Shown here piece by piece: positions 1 to 6,867 of a DNA stretch of 13,018 bases (position 1 is its first letter; each line of letters starts with the position of its first letter). Location: contig DASTZI010000279.1 of NCBI GenBank assembly GCA_035764385.1, positions 1 through 13,018 on the forward strand, written 5' to 3'. The notes under the pieces are model-generated. The model searched no databases. It was given only the letters and a program-made list of their open reading frames with translations, and was not told the origin of the DNA. Both the position numbers and the translations under genes were made by a program. Source of the DNA: Gp6-AA40 sp035764385 (lineage in GTDB: Bacteria; Acidobacteriota; Vicinamibacteria; Vicinamibacterales; UBA2999).

Positions 1-1
1 T

Positions 2-241
2 GTTGAAGTGGAGCTCGAGGATGGTCGCATGCTGACGCAGGAGTCAGGGCCGTATCGCGGCGGTCCGGAGCGGCCGTTCACCCGCGACGAACTGCGCGAC
101 AAGTTCACGGAGTGTGGATCGCTGGTGCTGCCGCCGGAGCGGCTCGACGCCATCTTCGAGCGCATCGAACGCATGGAGCAGGTCTCCAACATCCGCGATT
201 TCACGGGGCTGCTGACCGAACGCGCGCTGACAACGGCGTAG
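2..241 (+). CDS. MmgE/PrpD family protein, C-terminal part (5' end outside window)
   Basis: The reading frame is open from the left edge and ends in TAG at 239-241, giving the last 79 residues of a longer protein. The tail resembles the C-terminal domain of MmgE/PrpD proteins (2-methylcitrate dehydratase and relatives): a strand ending ELEDGRML, a short GP-rich stretch (GGPERPFT), the typical RDELRDKFTECG segment, then two amphipathic helices (LDAIFERIERMEQV and IRDFTGLL). Family members are cytosolic dehydratases or isomerases of methylcitrate, cis-aconitate or related polycarboxylates, but the active-site domain is not in the window, so the substrate cannot be told. The gene lies 43 bp before the DUF6351 gene on the same strand and may be co-transcribed with it. 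The family call is fairly sure; the reaction is not. Confidence 0.75.
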   Translation, partial: VEVELEDGRMLTQESGPYRGGPERPFTRDELRDKFTECGSLVLPPERLDAIFERIERMEQVSNIRDFTGLLTERALTTA

Positions 242-284
242 GTGCCAGCGGCATGAGTTTGACCCCACACGAGGAGAAGGAACG

Positions 285-2459
285 ATGCGCTTGCCTTTCA
301 CGATTGCCCCGGCACTCCTTCTAGCCTTTTCATCCATCGCGGCGGCGCAGGGGCTGCAGCTCCACGTCGCTTCGAATCCACGTCCTGAATATGTGAGCGG
401 TGGCGACGTGCTCGTCAGCGTCGCGCTGCCCGCCGGGACGCAGCCGTCCCTAGTGCGGCTCACGCTGAACGGCACCGACGTCACGAGCGCGCTCCGCGCC
501 GACGCGACCGGCCGCACGATGATGGCGCTCGTCAAGGGGCTCAACGACGGCAGCAATGCGTTGGTCGCGACGGCTGGTAAAGCGACCGCGAAGGTTACGG
601 TGGTCAACCATCCCAGTGCCGGACCGGTGATCTCTGGTCCACACGAAACGCCGTTCGTCTGCGAAGCCGAGAAGTTCAATCTGATGTCTGGCGGCACGGC
701 TGGCAAGGCGCTCGACGCGGACTGCTCGATCGCGACGCGCGTCGACTACGTGTACAAGTCAACCGCTCCCGCCGCGCCGGCCGGTCGCGGCCGTGGCAGT
801 GACAACACCTTCAAGCCACTTCCGGATCCGAAATCGATTCCGTCCGACGTAGCAATGGTCACCACTTCACTCGGCATGCAGGCGCCGTTTATCGTTCGGG
901 TCGAGACCGGCACGATCAATCGCGGTGTCTACGAGATCGCGATGCTCTTCAACCCCGCAAAGGACGCACCGCCCGATTTCATGACGAAGCCGTCAGGCTG
1001 GAACGGCCGGCTGATTTATACCTTCGGAGGCGGATGCGCGGGCGGCTGGTACAAACAGGGCACCGGCACGGGCGGCGTCGATGACGAGGTGATGCTGCAG
1101 CAGGGCTACGCCGTCGCGTCGAACTCGCTGAATGTCTTCGGCAACGACTGTTCGGAGCTGCTCGCCATCGAGACGATGATGATGACGAAGGAGCATTTCA
1201 TCGAGGCCTACGGCGCGCCGAAATGGACCGCCGGCTTCGGTGGATCCGGCGCCACCTATCAGCAGCATCAGATCGGCGACGGCTATCCAGGGTTGCTCGA
1301 CGGCCTGATCGTGCAGCGGAGCTTCCCTGACATGGAGTTCGGCACGGTCGCGATGATCAGCGATGCGCGGCTGCTGGCGAACTACTTCGACAAGCTCGCG
1401 GCCTCTGTGACGTTCACCGATGAACAACAGCGGCAGATTGCCGGCCTCGGTCAACTTGCGACGCTCAAAACCAACAGCTTGAACCCAGGTCGGATCACCG
1501 TCGGCGAGTACTGTGCGTTGCCCGACGCACTGCGCTACGACGCGGTGAAGAATCCGACAGGCGCCCGCTGTGACGTGTACGACCACGCGGTGAACGTCTG
1601 GGGACGCGATCCGAAAACCGGTTTCGCGCGGCGTCCGCTGGATAACGTCGGGATCCAGTACGGGCTCGGCGCATTGAACGCAGGAGCCATAACGAAGGAT
1701 CAGTTCCTCGATCTCAACACGAAGATTGGCGGCTACGACAACGACGGCAAGATCGTTCCGACGCGCACGGTCGCGGATCTCACGGCGGTTCGCACTGCGT
1801 ATCGGATGGGCCGCATGACGTGGGGCGGAGGCGGCCTCGCGACGACGCCGATCCTCGACTACCGCGCGTACCTCGACGACGTGCAGGGCGGCAATATCCA
1901 TCTTCGCTATCACTCGTTCTCGACGCGCGAGCGGCTGCAAAAGGCGAACGGCTACACCGACAACCAGGTGATGCTGACCGACGATCGGCGCTGGGGCGAT
2001 TCGTTGAAGGCGCCCGTGCTGAGGCAGGGGCTGGCACAGATGGATCAGTGGCTCACGAAGATTGAGGACGACACGTCGAAGGATTCAAAGCTGGTGAAGC
2101 TGCGCCGCGCGAAGCCGGCTGATTTCGTCGACGCCTGCTGGACGCGCGACGAGCATCCGCAGCGGATCGTCGAGCGCCAGATGCCGAACTCCGGCAAGTG
2201 CAACGAGCTCTATCCGGCCAATTCGTTCCCGCGCGGTGTCGCAGGGAGTCCGCTCGCGGCCGACGTCATCAAGTGCCAGCTCAAGTCGATCGCCGCGTCT
2301 GACTACAAGGTGACGTTCACACCGGACGAACTCGCGCGGCTCAAGCAGATCTTCCCGACGGGCGTGTGCGACTGGTCGAAGCCGGGCGTCGAGCAGCAGC
2401 CGATGGCGGGAACGTGGCAGGCGCTGCCGGTATCGGCGGCGAACACGGCGACGCGATAG
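285..2459 (+). CDS. Exported DUF6351 family protein, possible alpha/beta-hydrolase fold
   Basis: This 724-residue protein starts at an ATG behind a strong ribosome binding site (GAGGAGAAGG, about 285 minus 6). Residues 1-22 form a signal peptide ending AAAQ, so it is periplasmic or secreted. An N-terminal beta-rich domain (about 25-115) comes before a small Ala/Pro/Gly/Arg linker (APAGRGRG) and a large conserved region with FGGGCAGGW at 247-255, GGSGA with Ser321, and RYHSF with His543. The overall pattern matches DUF6351. The GGSGA segment looks like a nucleophile elbow, and the FGGGCAGG loop could hold an oxyanion hole, so a secreted esterase or hydrolase is plausible. The triad is my inference; Asp is not assigned. 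The length is normal for the family. Neighbours are a PrpD-like gene upstream and cydAB downstream; they give no firm clue to its substrate. Confidence 0.8.
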   Translation: MRLPFTIAPALLLAFSSIAAAQGLQLHVASNPRPEYVSGGDVLVSVALPAGTQPSLVRLTLNGTDVTSALRADATGRTMMALVKGLNDGSNALVATAGKATAKVTVVNHPSAGPVISGPHETPFVCEAEKFNLMSGGTAGKALDADCSIATRVDYVYKSTAPAAPAGRGRGSDNTFKPLPDPKSIPSDVAMVTTSLGMQAPFIVRVETGTINRGVYEIAMLFNPAKDAPPDFMTKPSGWNGRLIYTFGGGCAGGWYKQGTGTGGVDDEVMLQQGYAVASNSLNVFGNDCSELLAIETMMMTKEHFIEAYGAPKWTAGFGGSGATYQQHQIGDGYPGLLDGLIVQRSFPDMEFGTVAMISDARLLANYFDKLAASVTFTDEQQRQIAGLGQLATLKTNSLNPGRITVGEYCALPDALRYDAVKNPTGARCDVYDHAVNVWGRDPKTGFARRPLDNVGIQYGLGALNAGAITKDQFLDLNTKIGGYDNDGKIVPTRTVADLTAVRTAYRMGRMTWGGGGLATTPILDYRAYLDDVQGGNIHLRYHSFSTRERLQKANGYTDNQVMLTDDRRWGDSLKAPVLRQGLAQMDQWLTKIEDDTSKDSKLVKLRRAKPADFVDACWTRDEHPQRIVERQMPNSGKCNELYPANSFPRGVAGSPLAADVIKCQLKSIAASDYKVTFTPDELARLKQIFPTGVCDWSKPGVEQQPMAGTWQALPVSAANTATR

Positions 2460-2461
2460 CG

Positions 2462-2507
2462 TAGAGGCGGACCTTCAGGTCCGCCTCTAGCGGATGTTCA
2501 CGTCCGC
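2462..2507. repeat. Tandem palindromic repeat with TTCA loops
   Basis: Two adjacent hairpins fill the gap between the DUF6351 stop and the cydA start. The first has a perfect 12-bp stem (2462-2473 with 2478-2489) around a TTCA loop. The second has a 7-bp stem with one G-T pair (2490-2496 with 2501-2507), again around TTCA. No T-run follows, so a classical intrinsic terminator is unlikely. A similar TTCA palindrome, also preceded by GTAG, lies at 12918-12950, which suggests a dispersed repeat family rather than a gene-specific site. In RNA the second hairpin ends three bases before the cydA ATG. Confidence 0.75.
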
Positions 2508-2509
2508 CC

Positions 2510-3769
2510 ATGTCGATTTCAGATCTCATGGCCGCGAGAGCGCAAATGGCGCTCTCGCTCGGTTTCCACATCATCTTCGCGGAAATCGGCATCGCCATGC
2601 CGCTGCTGATGGTGCTGGCGGAGTGGCGATGGCGCCGCACCGGTGATGCCATCTACCTCCAACTCGCTCGCCGCTGGGCCAAAGGCACCGCCATCCTCTT
2701 CGCGGTCGGCGCGGTCTCCGGCACCGTCCTCTCATTTGAGCTTGGCCTTCTCTGGCCGTCCTTCATGCGGCTCGCGGGTCCGGTCATCGGAATTCCGTTT
2801 GCGCTGGAAGGGTTCGCGTTCTTCACCGAAGCCATCTTCCTCGGCGTGTATCTCTACGGCTGGGAACGCGTGTCGTCACGCGCGCACATGTCCGCCGGAC
2901 TGATTGTGGCCGTCAGCGGCGCGGCTTCCGCGTTGTTCGTCGTCATCGTCAATGCATGGATGAACACGCCGGCCGGCGTCACCGTCGATGCCGGGCGGTT
3001 CGTCACGATCGATCCGCTCGCGGCCATGCGCAATCCGTCCACGTTCCAGCAGGTCGTGCACATGCTGCTCGCCGCCTACGCATCGACCGGCCTGGCAGTG
3101 GCCGGCCTCCATGCAGCGGTGCTCCTCCGAAACAACACTCTCTTCCACCGCCGCGCCATGATGGTCGCATTGACCATCGGCATTCCAGCTGCTCTGCTGC
3201 AGCCGATTTCCGGTGATACCAGCGCCCGAGCCGTCGCGCGGTGGCAACCGGTGAAGCTTGCGGCTATGGAGTCGCTGCTCGACACGCAACGCGGAGCGCC
3301 GCTGCATCTGGTCGGCATCGAGATTCCACGCGCGCTGTCGCTGCTCGCGTTTCGTGACCCCGACGCCGAAGTTCGAGGGCTATCCGCGTTTCCACGCGAC
3401 GTGTGGCCGCCGATCGCGCCAGTGCACCTCGCATTTCAGCTGATGGTGATACTCGGAACGCTGATGGCGCTCGTCTGCGCGTGGGCGGCCGTCACGACGC
3501 TGCGCAGGCGCGAGATTGCCGACCATCGCAGCCTGCTGGCTGCGCTCGCGCTCCTCACGCCAGCCGGCTTCATCGCGACCGAGGCCGGCTGGGTGGTCAC
3601 CGAAGTCGGGCGGCAGCCGTGGATCATCGGCGGCATCATGCGCACTGGCGATGCCGTCACGCCGATGCCCGGGCTTGCCGTGCCGATGATCGTGTTCACC
3701 CTGATCTACCTGGGCCTCGCAGCAGTCGTCGCGATCTCGATCGCATCGCTCGTGCGGGAGACGACTTGA
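2510..3769 (+). CDS. cydA: Cytochrome bd-type quinol oxidase subunit I (CydA/CioA), short Q-loop form
   Basis: CydA carries the quinol site and the three haems of the cytochrome bd oxidase in the inner membrane; it oxidises quinol and reduces O2 to water. The 419-residue protein has about nine hydrophobic segments. Expected haem or proton-path residues are present: His20 in SLGFHIIFAE, Glu100 and Glu107 in FALEGFAFFTE, His184 in QQVVHML, Met312 in FQLMVILG, and Glu365 followed by GRQPW. The Q-loop motif KLAAMESLLDTQ is present, but the long C-terminal Q-loop insertion of E. coli-type CydA (about 520 aa) is absent, as in CIO-type oxidases. The ATG at 2510 matches family N-termini, yet no Shine-Dalgarno is visible because a hairpin repeat abuts it. 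Its stop overlaps the cydB start. Confidence 0.95.
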   Translation: MSISDLMAARAQMALSLGFHIIFAEIGIAMPLLMVLAEWRWRRTGDAIYLQLARRWAKGTAILFAVGAVSGTVLSFELGLLWPSFMRLAGPVIGIPFALEGFAFFTEAIFLGVYLYGWERVSSRAHMSAGLIVAVSGAASALFVVIVNAWMNTPAGVTVDAGRFVTIDPLAAMRNPSTFQQVVHMLLAAYASTGLAVAGLHAAVLLRNNTLFHRRAMMVALTIGIPAALLQPISGDTSARAVARWQPVKLAAMESLLDTQRGAPLHLVGIEIPRALSLLAFRDPDAEVRGLSAFPRDVWPPIAPVHLAFQLMVILGTLMALVCAWAAVTTLRRREIADHRSLLAALALLTPAGFIATEAGWVVTEVGRQPWIIGGIMRTGDAVTPMPGLAVPMIVFTLIYLGLAAVVAISIASLVRETT

Positions 3770-4770
3770 TCGGACTGCCGGAGATCATCGCCGGCGTCAT
3801 CGCCGTGGCGCTGAACGCGTACGTGCTGACCGGCGGCGCGGACTTCGGCGGCGGCGTCTGGGATCTGTTCGCCACCGGCCGACGCCGCGGGCGGCAGCGC
3901 GAACTGATCGCCGACTCGATCGCGCCCATATGGGAGGCCAATCACGTCTGGCTGATCGTCGTCGTGGTCGTGCTGTTCACGGGTTTTCCGTCCGCGTTCA
4001 GCATGCTCGGGACCGTACTGCACATTCCGCTCACGATCATGTTGATCGGCATCGTGCTGCGCGGGTCCGCATTCGTCTTTCGCAGCTACGGTCCGTACGG
4101 CCGGACTCACTGGGGCCGCGCCTTTGCGATTGCCAGTGTCATCACGCCGCTCCTGTTCGGCACCATCATCGGATCGATCGCAACCGGCGCCGTGGCAGAT
4201 GCCGCGGACAAGATTGACGGCGCTGCCACGTTCAGCGAGGTATTCGTCAGGCCGTGGGCAGCGGCGTTCCCCGCGGCGGTCGGCTTCTTTGCCGTCGCGC
4301 TCTTCGCGTTCCTGGCGGCGACGTATCTCACCGTCGATACGCAGGACGAGGAACTGCGCGAGGACTTCCGGATTCGCGGGCTCGCCGCCGCCGGCGCCGT
4401 GTTCGTGGCTGCGGCGGTAGCGCTCGTACTCGCCCACTCCGCCGCACCGCGTGTGGCGATCGGCGTCGTTGGCGCGCTGCTGATTCAAGCCGCCACTGCG
4501 GTTGCAGCCATCGCGGCGATAACGGCGTTATGGCTACGTCATTACCGCGTCGCGCGCCTCGCGGCCGCGGCGCAGGTGAGCCTGATTCTGTGGGGATGGA
4601 TGATCGCGCAGTATCCCTATCTGATTCCGCCGACACTCACGATCCGCGACGCGGCTGCGCCCGCTGTGACGCTGCGGCTGCTCGCAGTCGGCCTGGTAGT
4701 TGGGGCAGTCATACTGCTCCCTTCGCTGCACTACATGCTGCGAACGTTCAAAACAAAAAGGCGGGCCTGA
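3766..4770 (+). CDS. cydB: Cytochrome bd-type quinol oxidase subunit II (CydB/CioB)
   Basis: This is the structural partner of CydA in the membrane oxidase. The 334-residue protein has about eight to nine hydrophobic helices and the family signatures GGADFGGGVWD (residues 23-33) and PIWEANHVW (54-62), followed by FRSYGPYGR and a C-terminal QYPYLIPP segment typical of CydB. I chose the TTG at 3766 as start: it overlaps the cydA stop (TTGA), lies 5 bp after GGGAG, and gives a normal N-terminus leading directly into the first helix. The same frame is open far upstream, but that part lies wholly inside cydA and does not read as protein. The gene ends 8 bp before the stop of the convergent secreted-protein gene. 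No cydX-like small ORF and no cydDC genes follow within the window. Confidence 0.95.
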   Translation: MIGLPEIIAGVIAVALNAYVLTGGADFGGGVWDLFATGRRRGRQRELIADSIAPIWEANHVWLIVVVVVLFTGFPSAFSMLGTVLHIPLTIMLIGIVLRGSAFVFRSYGPYGRTHWGRAFAIASVITPLLFGTIIGSIATGAVADAADKIDGAATFSEVFVRPWAAAFPAAVGFFAVALFAFLAATYLTVDTQDEELREDFRIRGLAAAGAVFVAAAVALVLAHSAAPRVAIGVVGALLIQAATAVAAIAAITALWLRHYRVARLAAAAQVSLILWGWMIAQYPYLIPPTLTIRDAAAPAVTLRLLAVGLVVGAVILLPSLHYMLRTFKTKRRA

Positions 4771-4780
4771 TAAGCGCCCT
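4750..4780 (-). terminator. Weak terminator-like sequence after HPDLSG-W protein B
   Basis: On the - strand the stop of the secreted-protein gene is followed by a GC-rich segment ending GCCCGCC and then a T-rich run (TTTTTGTTTT, from + positions 4750-4759). Only a short stem (about 4 bp, GGCG with CGCC) can form. The ending resembles the strong terminator after paralogue A (ACCCGCC plus T8), so it may be a decayed version of it. It overlaps the cydB stop codon. Confidence 0.3.
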
Positions 4781-5675
4781 AGCCGCGCTCGTGCGTCACG
4801 ATGTGCTGCGCGTCGCGCTCCTCGCACGGAAGGTCCTCGATGAACGAGGCCTTCGGATCCGGATTGAGCCTCAGCGTCCGCGGGTCCATGCGGAACGGCT
4901 CGAGCAAGGTGTCGCGGTCCTCGATGACCGCTTCCCATCGAAGCGTGTTGCCGTTGCGCGTGTATCGCTCGATGACGTGCATGTTGTTGCTGTGCAGCCA
5001 TCCCGGCCACCCGAGCCAGCTCTCGTCGTTGAACCCCACGATATCGATCACCATCGTGTCGCCTTCCCACTTGCCGACCGCATCGCCATACCACGTCGTG
5101 TCCTGCGACTTGATCGGATCGTGCGGACGGCCGTCGATCGGAATCACGCGGAAGGTGTTCCCCTGCTGATACAGGAAGATCAGCTCCGTTCCAGTTTGGA
5201 CAATCTTCGCGGGCGGTCCCATCCGCGGAACGCCAGCCGGTTTGCAGTGAAACGTCGGATCTTCCTTGATGCCCTCGCGATCGAGGTATTGCACGCGCTC
5301 CCAGAACTCCGGCTTGTACATCGGCTGGTTGGCGGGGCGCTGATTGAGGCCCGCGTCGCGTTCCGCATTGACGCCCGGCGCGCATTCGCCCGCGTCGACT
5401 TGCGTCTGATGGCACGGCCGTCCGCGTGTCAGCTGCACGAGATTCCCTTTTTCATCGGGACGCGGCTGGCCCTGGCCACCGCCGCCACCTCCGCCCCAGA
5501 ATCCCGAGAGATCCGGATGCCCATCAGCCGTGCGCGGCGTCGGCGCGTTCTGCTGCGCCTGCGCGGCACCAGCGCCACGTCCTCCCTGTGCCGGCGCGCC
5601 GTACTGGGCGTGCAGTGAAACAAGGGATACGGCCGCGGCGACCGCGAACGCAATGCTGATACGAACCAATCTCAT
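4779..5675 (-). CDS. Secreted HPDLSG-W family protein B, function unknown
   Basis: The start is the ATG at 5675, 7 bp after AAGGAG; upstream in-frame codons overlap the next gene and are not used. The 298-residue product has a signal peptide (residues 1-23, ending LHAQ), a Gly/Ala/Gln/Arg linker (24-44), then TPRTADGHPDLSGFW and a seven-Gly run. Conserved blocks follow: RGRPC, CAPGV, FHCKPAGVPR, DGRPHD, WYGDAVGKWEGDTM, FNDESW, HSNNMHV and PCEERD. Four Cys (88, 98, 144, 284) are shared with paralogue A, suggesting disulfides in an exported protein. I know this kind of protein as an abundant unnamed secreted family in Acidobacteriota-like genomes but know of no activity. By eye it is about three quarters identical to paralogue A (6868-7737). 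It is the last gene of the - strand envelope cluster. Confidence 0.85.
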   Translation of the reverse strand: MRLVRISIAFAVAAAVSLVSLHAQYGAPAQGGRGAGAAQAQQNAPTPRTADGHPDLSGFWGGGGGGGQGQPRPDEKGNLVQLTRGRPCHQTQVDAGECAPGVNAERDAGLNQRPANQPMYKPEFWERVQYLDREGIKEDPTFHCKPAGVPRMGPPAKIVQTGTELIFLYQQGNTFRVIPIDGRPHDPIKSQDTTWYGDAVGKWEGDTMVIDIVGFNDESWLGWPGWLHSNNMHVIERYTRNGNTLRWEAVIEDRDTLLEPFRMDPRTLRLNPDPKASFIEDLPCEERDAQHIVTHERG

Positions 5676-5733
5676 AGAAGCTCCTTCAGGCGGGCCGAAG
5701 ATCGATCCGGGAGAGTGTAAATCAAGGGGGGTG

Positions 5734-5754
5734 GGCGGGTGGGCCTTACCCGCC
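5734..5754 (-). terminator. Hairpin between DUF6644 B and HPDLSG-W B
   Basis: A 7-bp perfect stem (GGCGGGT at 5734-5740 with ACCCGCC at 5748-5754) with a 7-base loop begins 4 bp after the stop of the DUF6644 gene. On the - strand it is followed by a C-rich stretch and only scattered T, so it would be at most a weak terminator or an mRNA-stabilising hairpin within the operon. Confidence 0.3.
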
Positions 5755-5758
5755 TCAG

Positions 5759-6265
5759 TTACAGCCCAGCCCCGATCCCTGCCCCTACAAAGGGCAGGAA
5801 TCGCCCTGCGACCAGAACGCCGAGCCACGAAATCAGCGACACGCCAGCGATGATCTTGAGCGGCGTCGGCGTGTCCTCCCCCACCGGAATGGCGGCGGCG
5901 CGGCGTCCGTACGCGGTTTCGAAGATAAAAGCGTTCGCGCCAGCAACGATCAGAAATCCCACCTTCACCCACCATGTCGGGTTGCCGAAGTACTGCGCGG
6001 GTTGGGAGATGACGAAGATCATCCCGGTCATCAGGTTCAGCGTGAAGCCAACAAGGGCCCACGGCATGAAGTCTTTGACGACGCTGATCGGCACGCGCTT
6101 CATGAAACCCAGCAGGCGAAGATCGAACATGCCGGCGACGCCGAGCAGCAGCGCGAGCCCCGCGAAATGGAGCGTCTCGCAGGTCGGCCACAGCCACGCG
6201 ACCTGATTCTGAAAGACAAGAGAGATTGGAGTCTTATGAAGCCAACTCGCGAAACTTAAAAACAT
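5759..6265 (-). CDS. DUF6644 family integral membrane protein (copy B)
   Basis: The 168-residue hydrophobic protein has about four transmembrane segments (roughly 23-47, 68-90, 97-117 and 138-160). It aligns without gaps over the first 100 residues with the neighbouring copy at 6300-6776, sharing WPT-x3-LH (His33), D48-L-R-L-L-G, N77 with TG at 80-81, WWVK at 98-101, and WLG-x3-AGR near the C-terminus. This pattern matches DUF6644, a family of unknown function. The conserved membrane His and the conserved charged residues (D48, R50, K101, R155) could bind a cofactor or a redox partner, but this is inference. The start ATG lies 8 bp after GGAG and 34 bp after the stop of copy A, so the two are almost certainly co-transcribed. 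Confidence 0.8.
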   Translation of the reverse strand: MFLSFASWLHKTPISLVFQNQVAWLWPTCETLHFAGLALLLGVAGMFDLRLLGFMKRVPISVVKDFMPWALVGFTLNLMTGMIFVISQPAQYFGNPTWWVKVGFLIVAGANAFIFETAYGRRAAAIPVGEDTPTPLKIIAGVSLISWLGVLVAGRFLPFVGAGIGAGL

Positions 6266-6303
6266 TGGTGTTGCTCCATGCTCGGATCGTTCGGATTGTT
6301 CAT
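6256..6303 (-). other. 15-codon ORF bridging the two DUF6644 genes
   Basis: A tiny frame begins at ATG 6303-6301, overlapping the TGA of DUF6644 copy A (ATGA), and ends in TAA at 6258-6256, inside the third and fourth codons of copy B. It fills exactly the gap between the two genes and its product (MNNPNDPSMEQHQCF) looks like no known peptide. If translated it would couple the two genes. It could equally be chance, since only about 15 codons are involved. Confidence 0.2.
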
Positions 6304-6776
6304 TTGATATAGGCCATGAGCCGACCTGCGGTGATAGCGCCGAGCCACAGGAAAAGCGATGCCTTCGCGAGGTTGCGTGCCTTCGGCGTCGCGACGTCGG
6401 ATGCCACCCCGCTGCCGAACACGGTTCGGCGCAGACGGGTCGTGACGACGAGCGCCACCGCGATAGTCAGCAGCTTGACCCAGAAAATCCACTTCAGGCC
6501 TTTGTCGTCGGCTTCGGAAATGAAGAGCGCGATACCAGTCGACGCGTTGATGAAGAAGCCGATCCACATGATTCGGAATGCGCCGCGAAGCGCTTCCACC
6601 GGCAGCCGTGCGCCGTAGCCGAGCAGCCGCACATCCAGCACCCAGGCCGGCCCGACAATCATCGCGAGGCCAACGGTGTGCAGCATCAGGATCGTCGGAT
6701 ACGCAAAGATCGTCGGGGCCGACGACACCCACACGCCGAAGTCGCTTTCCTGCAGTCGTAACAGGAACTCTTCCAT
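6300..6776 (-). CDS. DUF6644 family integral membrane protein (copy A)
   Basis: This 158-residue protein has about four hydrophobic segments (roughly 23-47, 68-88, 97-113, 139-156) and the same motifs as copy B: YPT-x3-LH with His33, D48-V-R-L-L-G, N77 and TG at 80-81, FWVK at 98-101, and WLG-x3-AGR at 144-152. The function of DUF6644 is unknown to me. The start ATG at 6776 follows AAAGGG by about 7 bp. It begins only 30 bp downstream of a strong intrinsic terminator, so it either depends on read-through or has its own promoter overlapping the terminator tail (a TATAGA box lies about 19 bp before the ATG). It is followed at once by copy B. Confidence 0.8.
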   Translation of the reverse strand: MEEFLLRLQESDFGVWVSSAPTIFAYPTILMLHTVGLAMIVGPAWVLDVRLLGYGARLPVEALRGAFRIMWIGFFINASTGIALFISEADDKGLKWIFWVKLLTIAVALVVTTRLRRTVFGSGVASDVATPKARNLAKASLFLWLGAITAGRLMAYIK

Positions 6777-6806
6777 CGCTACCCTTTATCTATACCCTCG
6801 AAACAC

Positions 6807-6836
6807 AAAAAAAAGGCGGGTCCGAAAGGACCCGCC
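6807..6836 (-). terminator. Strong intrinsic terminator after HPDLSG-W protein A
   Basis: On the - strand a perfect 9-bp GC-rich stem (GGCGGGTCC with GGACCCGCC) with a 4-base loop (TTTC) is followed directly by eight T. It sits 31 bp after the stop of the gene at 6868-7737. This is the clearest rho-independent terminator in the window. Confidence 0.9.
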
Positions 6837-6867
6837 CTCCACTTCACAGCTGCTGCAACTCTCGACC

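Noticed and set aside
3403..3765. N-terminal extension of CydB to 455 residues
   Set aside because: The extension lies wholly within cydA and has no CydB homology; the TTG at 3766 gives the normal N-terminus.
3706..4488. Long - strand frame opposite cydB
   Set aside because: Antisense shadow with Arg/Asp/Glu-rich low-complexity product.
5676..6197. Upstream in-frame extension of the secreted HPDLSG-W B gene to a 472-residue protein
   Set aside because: It overlaps the DUF6644 B gene in another frame, and the ATG at 5675 has a good ribosome binding site followed by a signal peptide.
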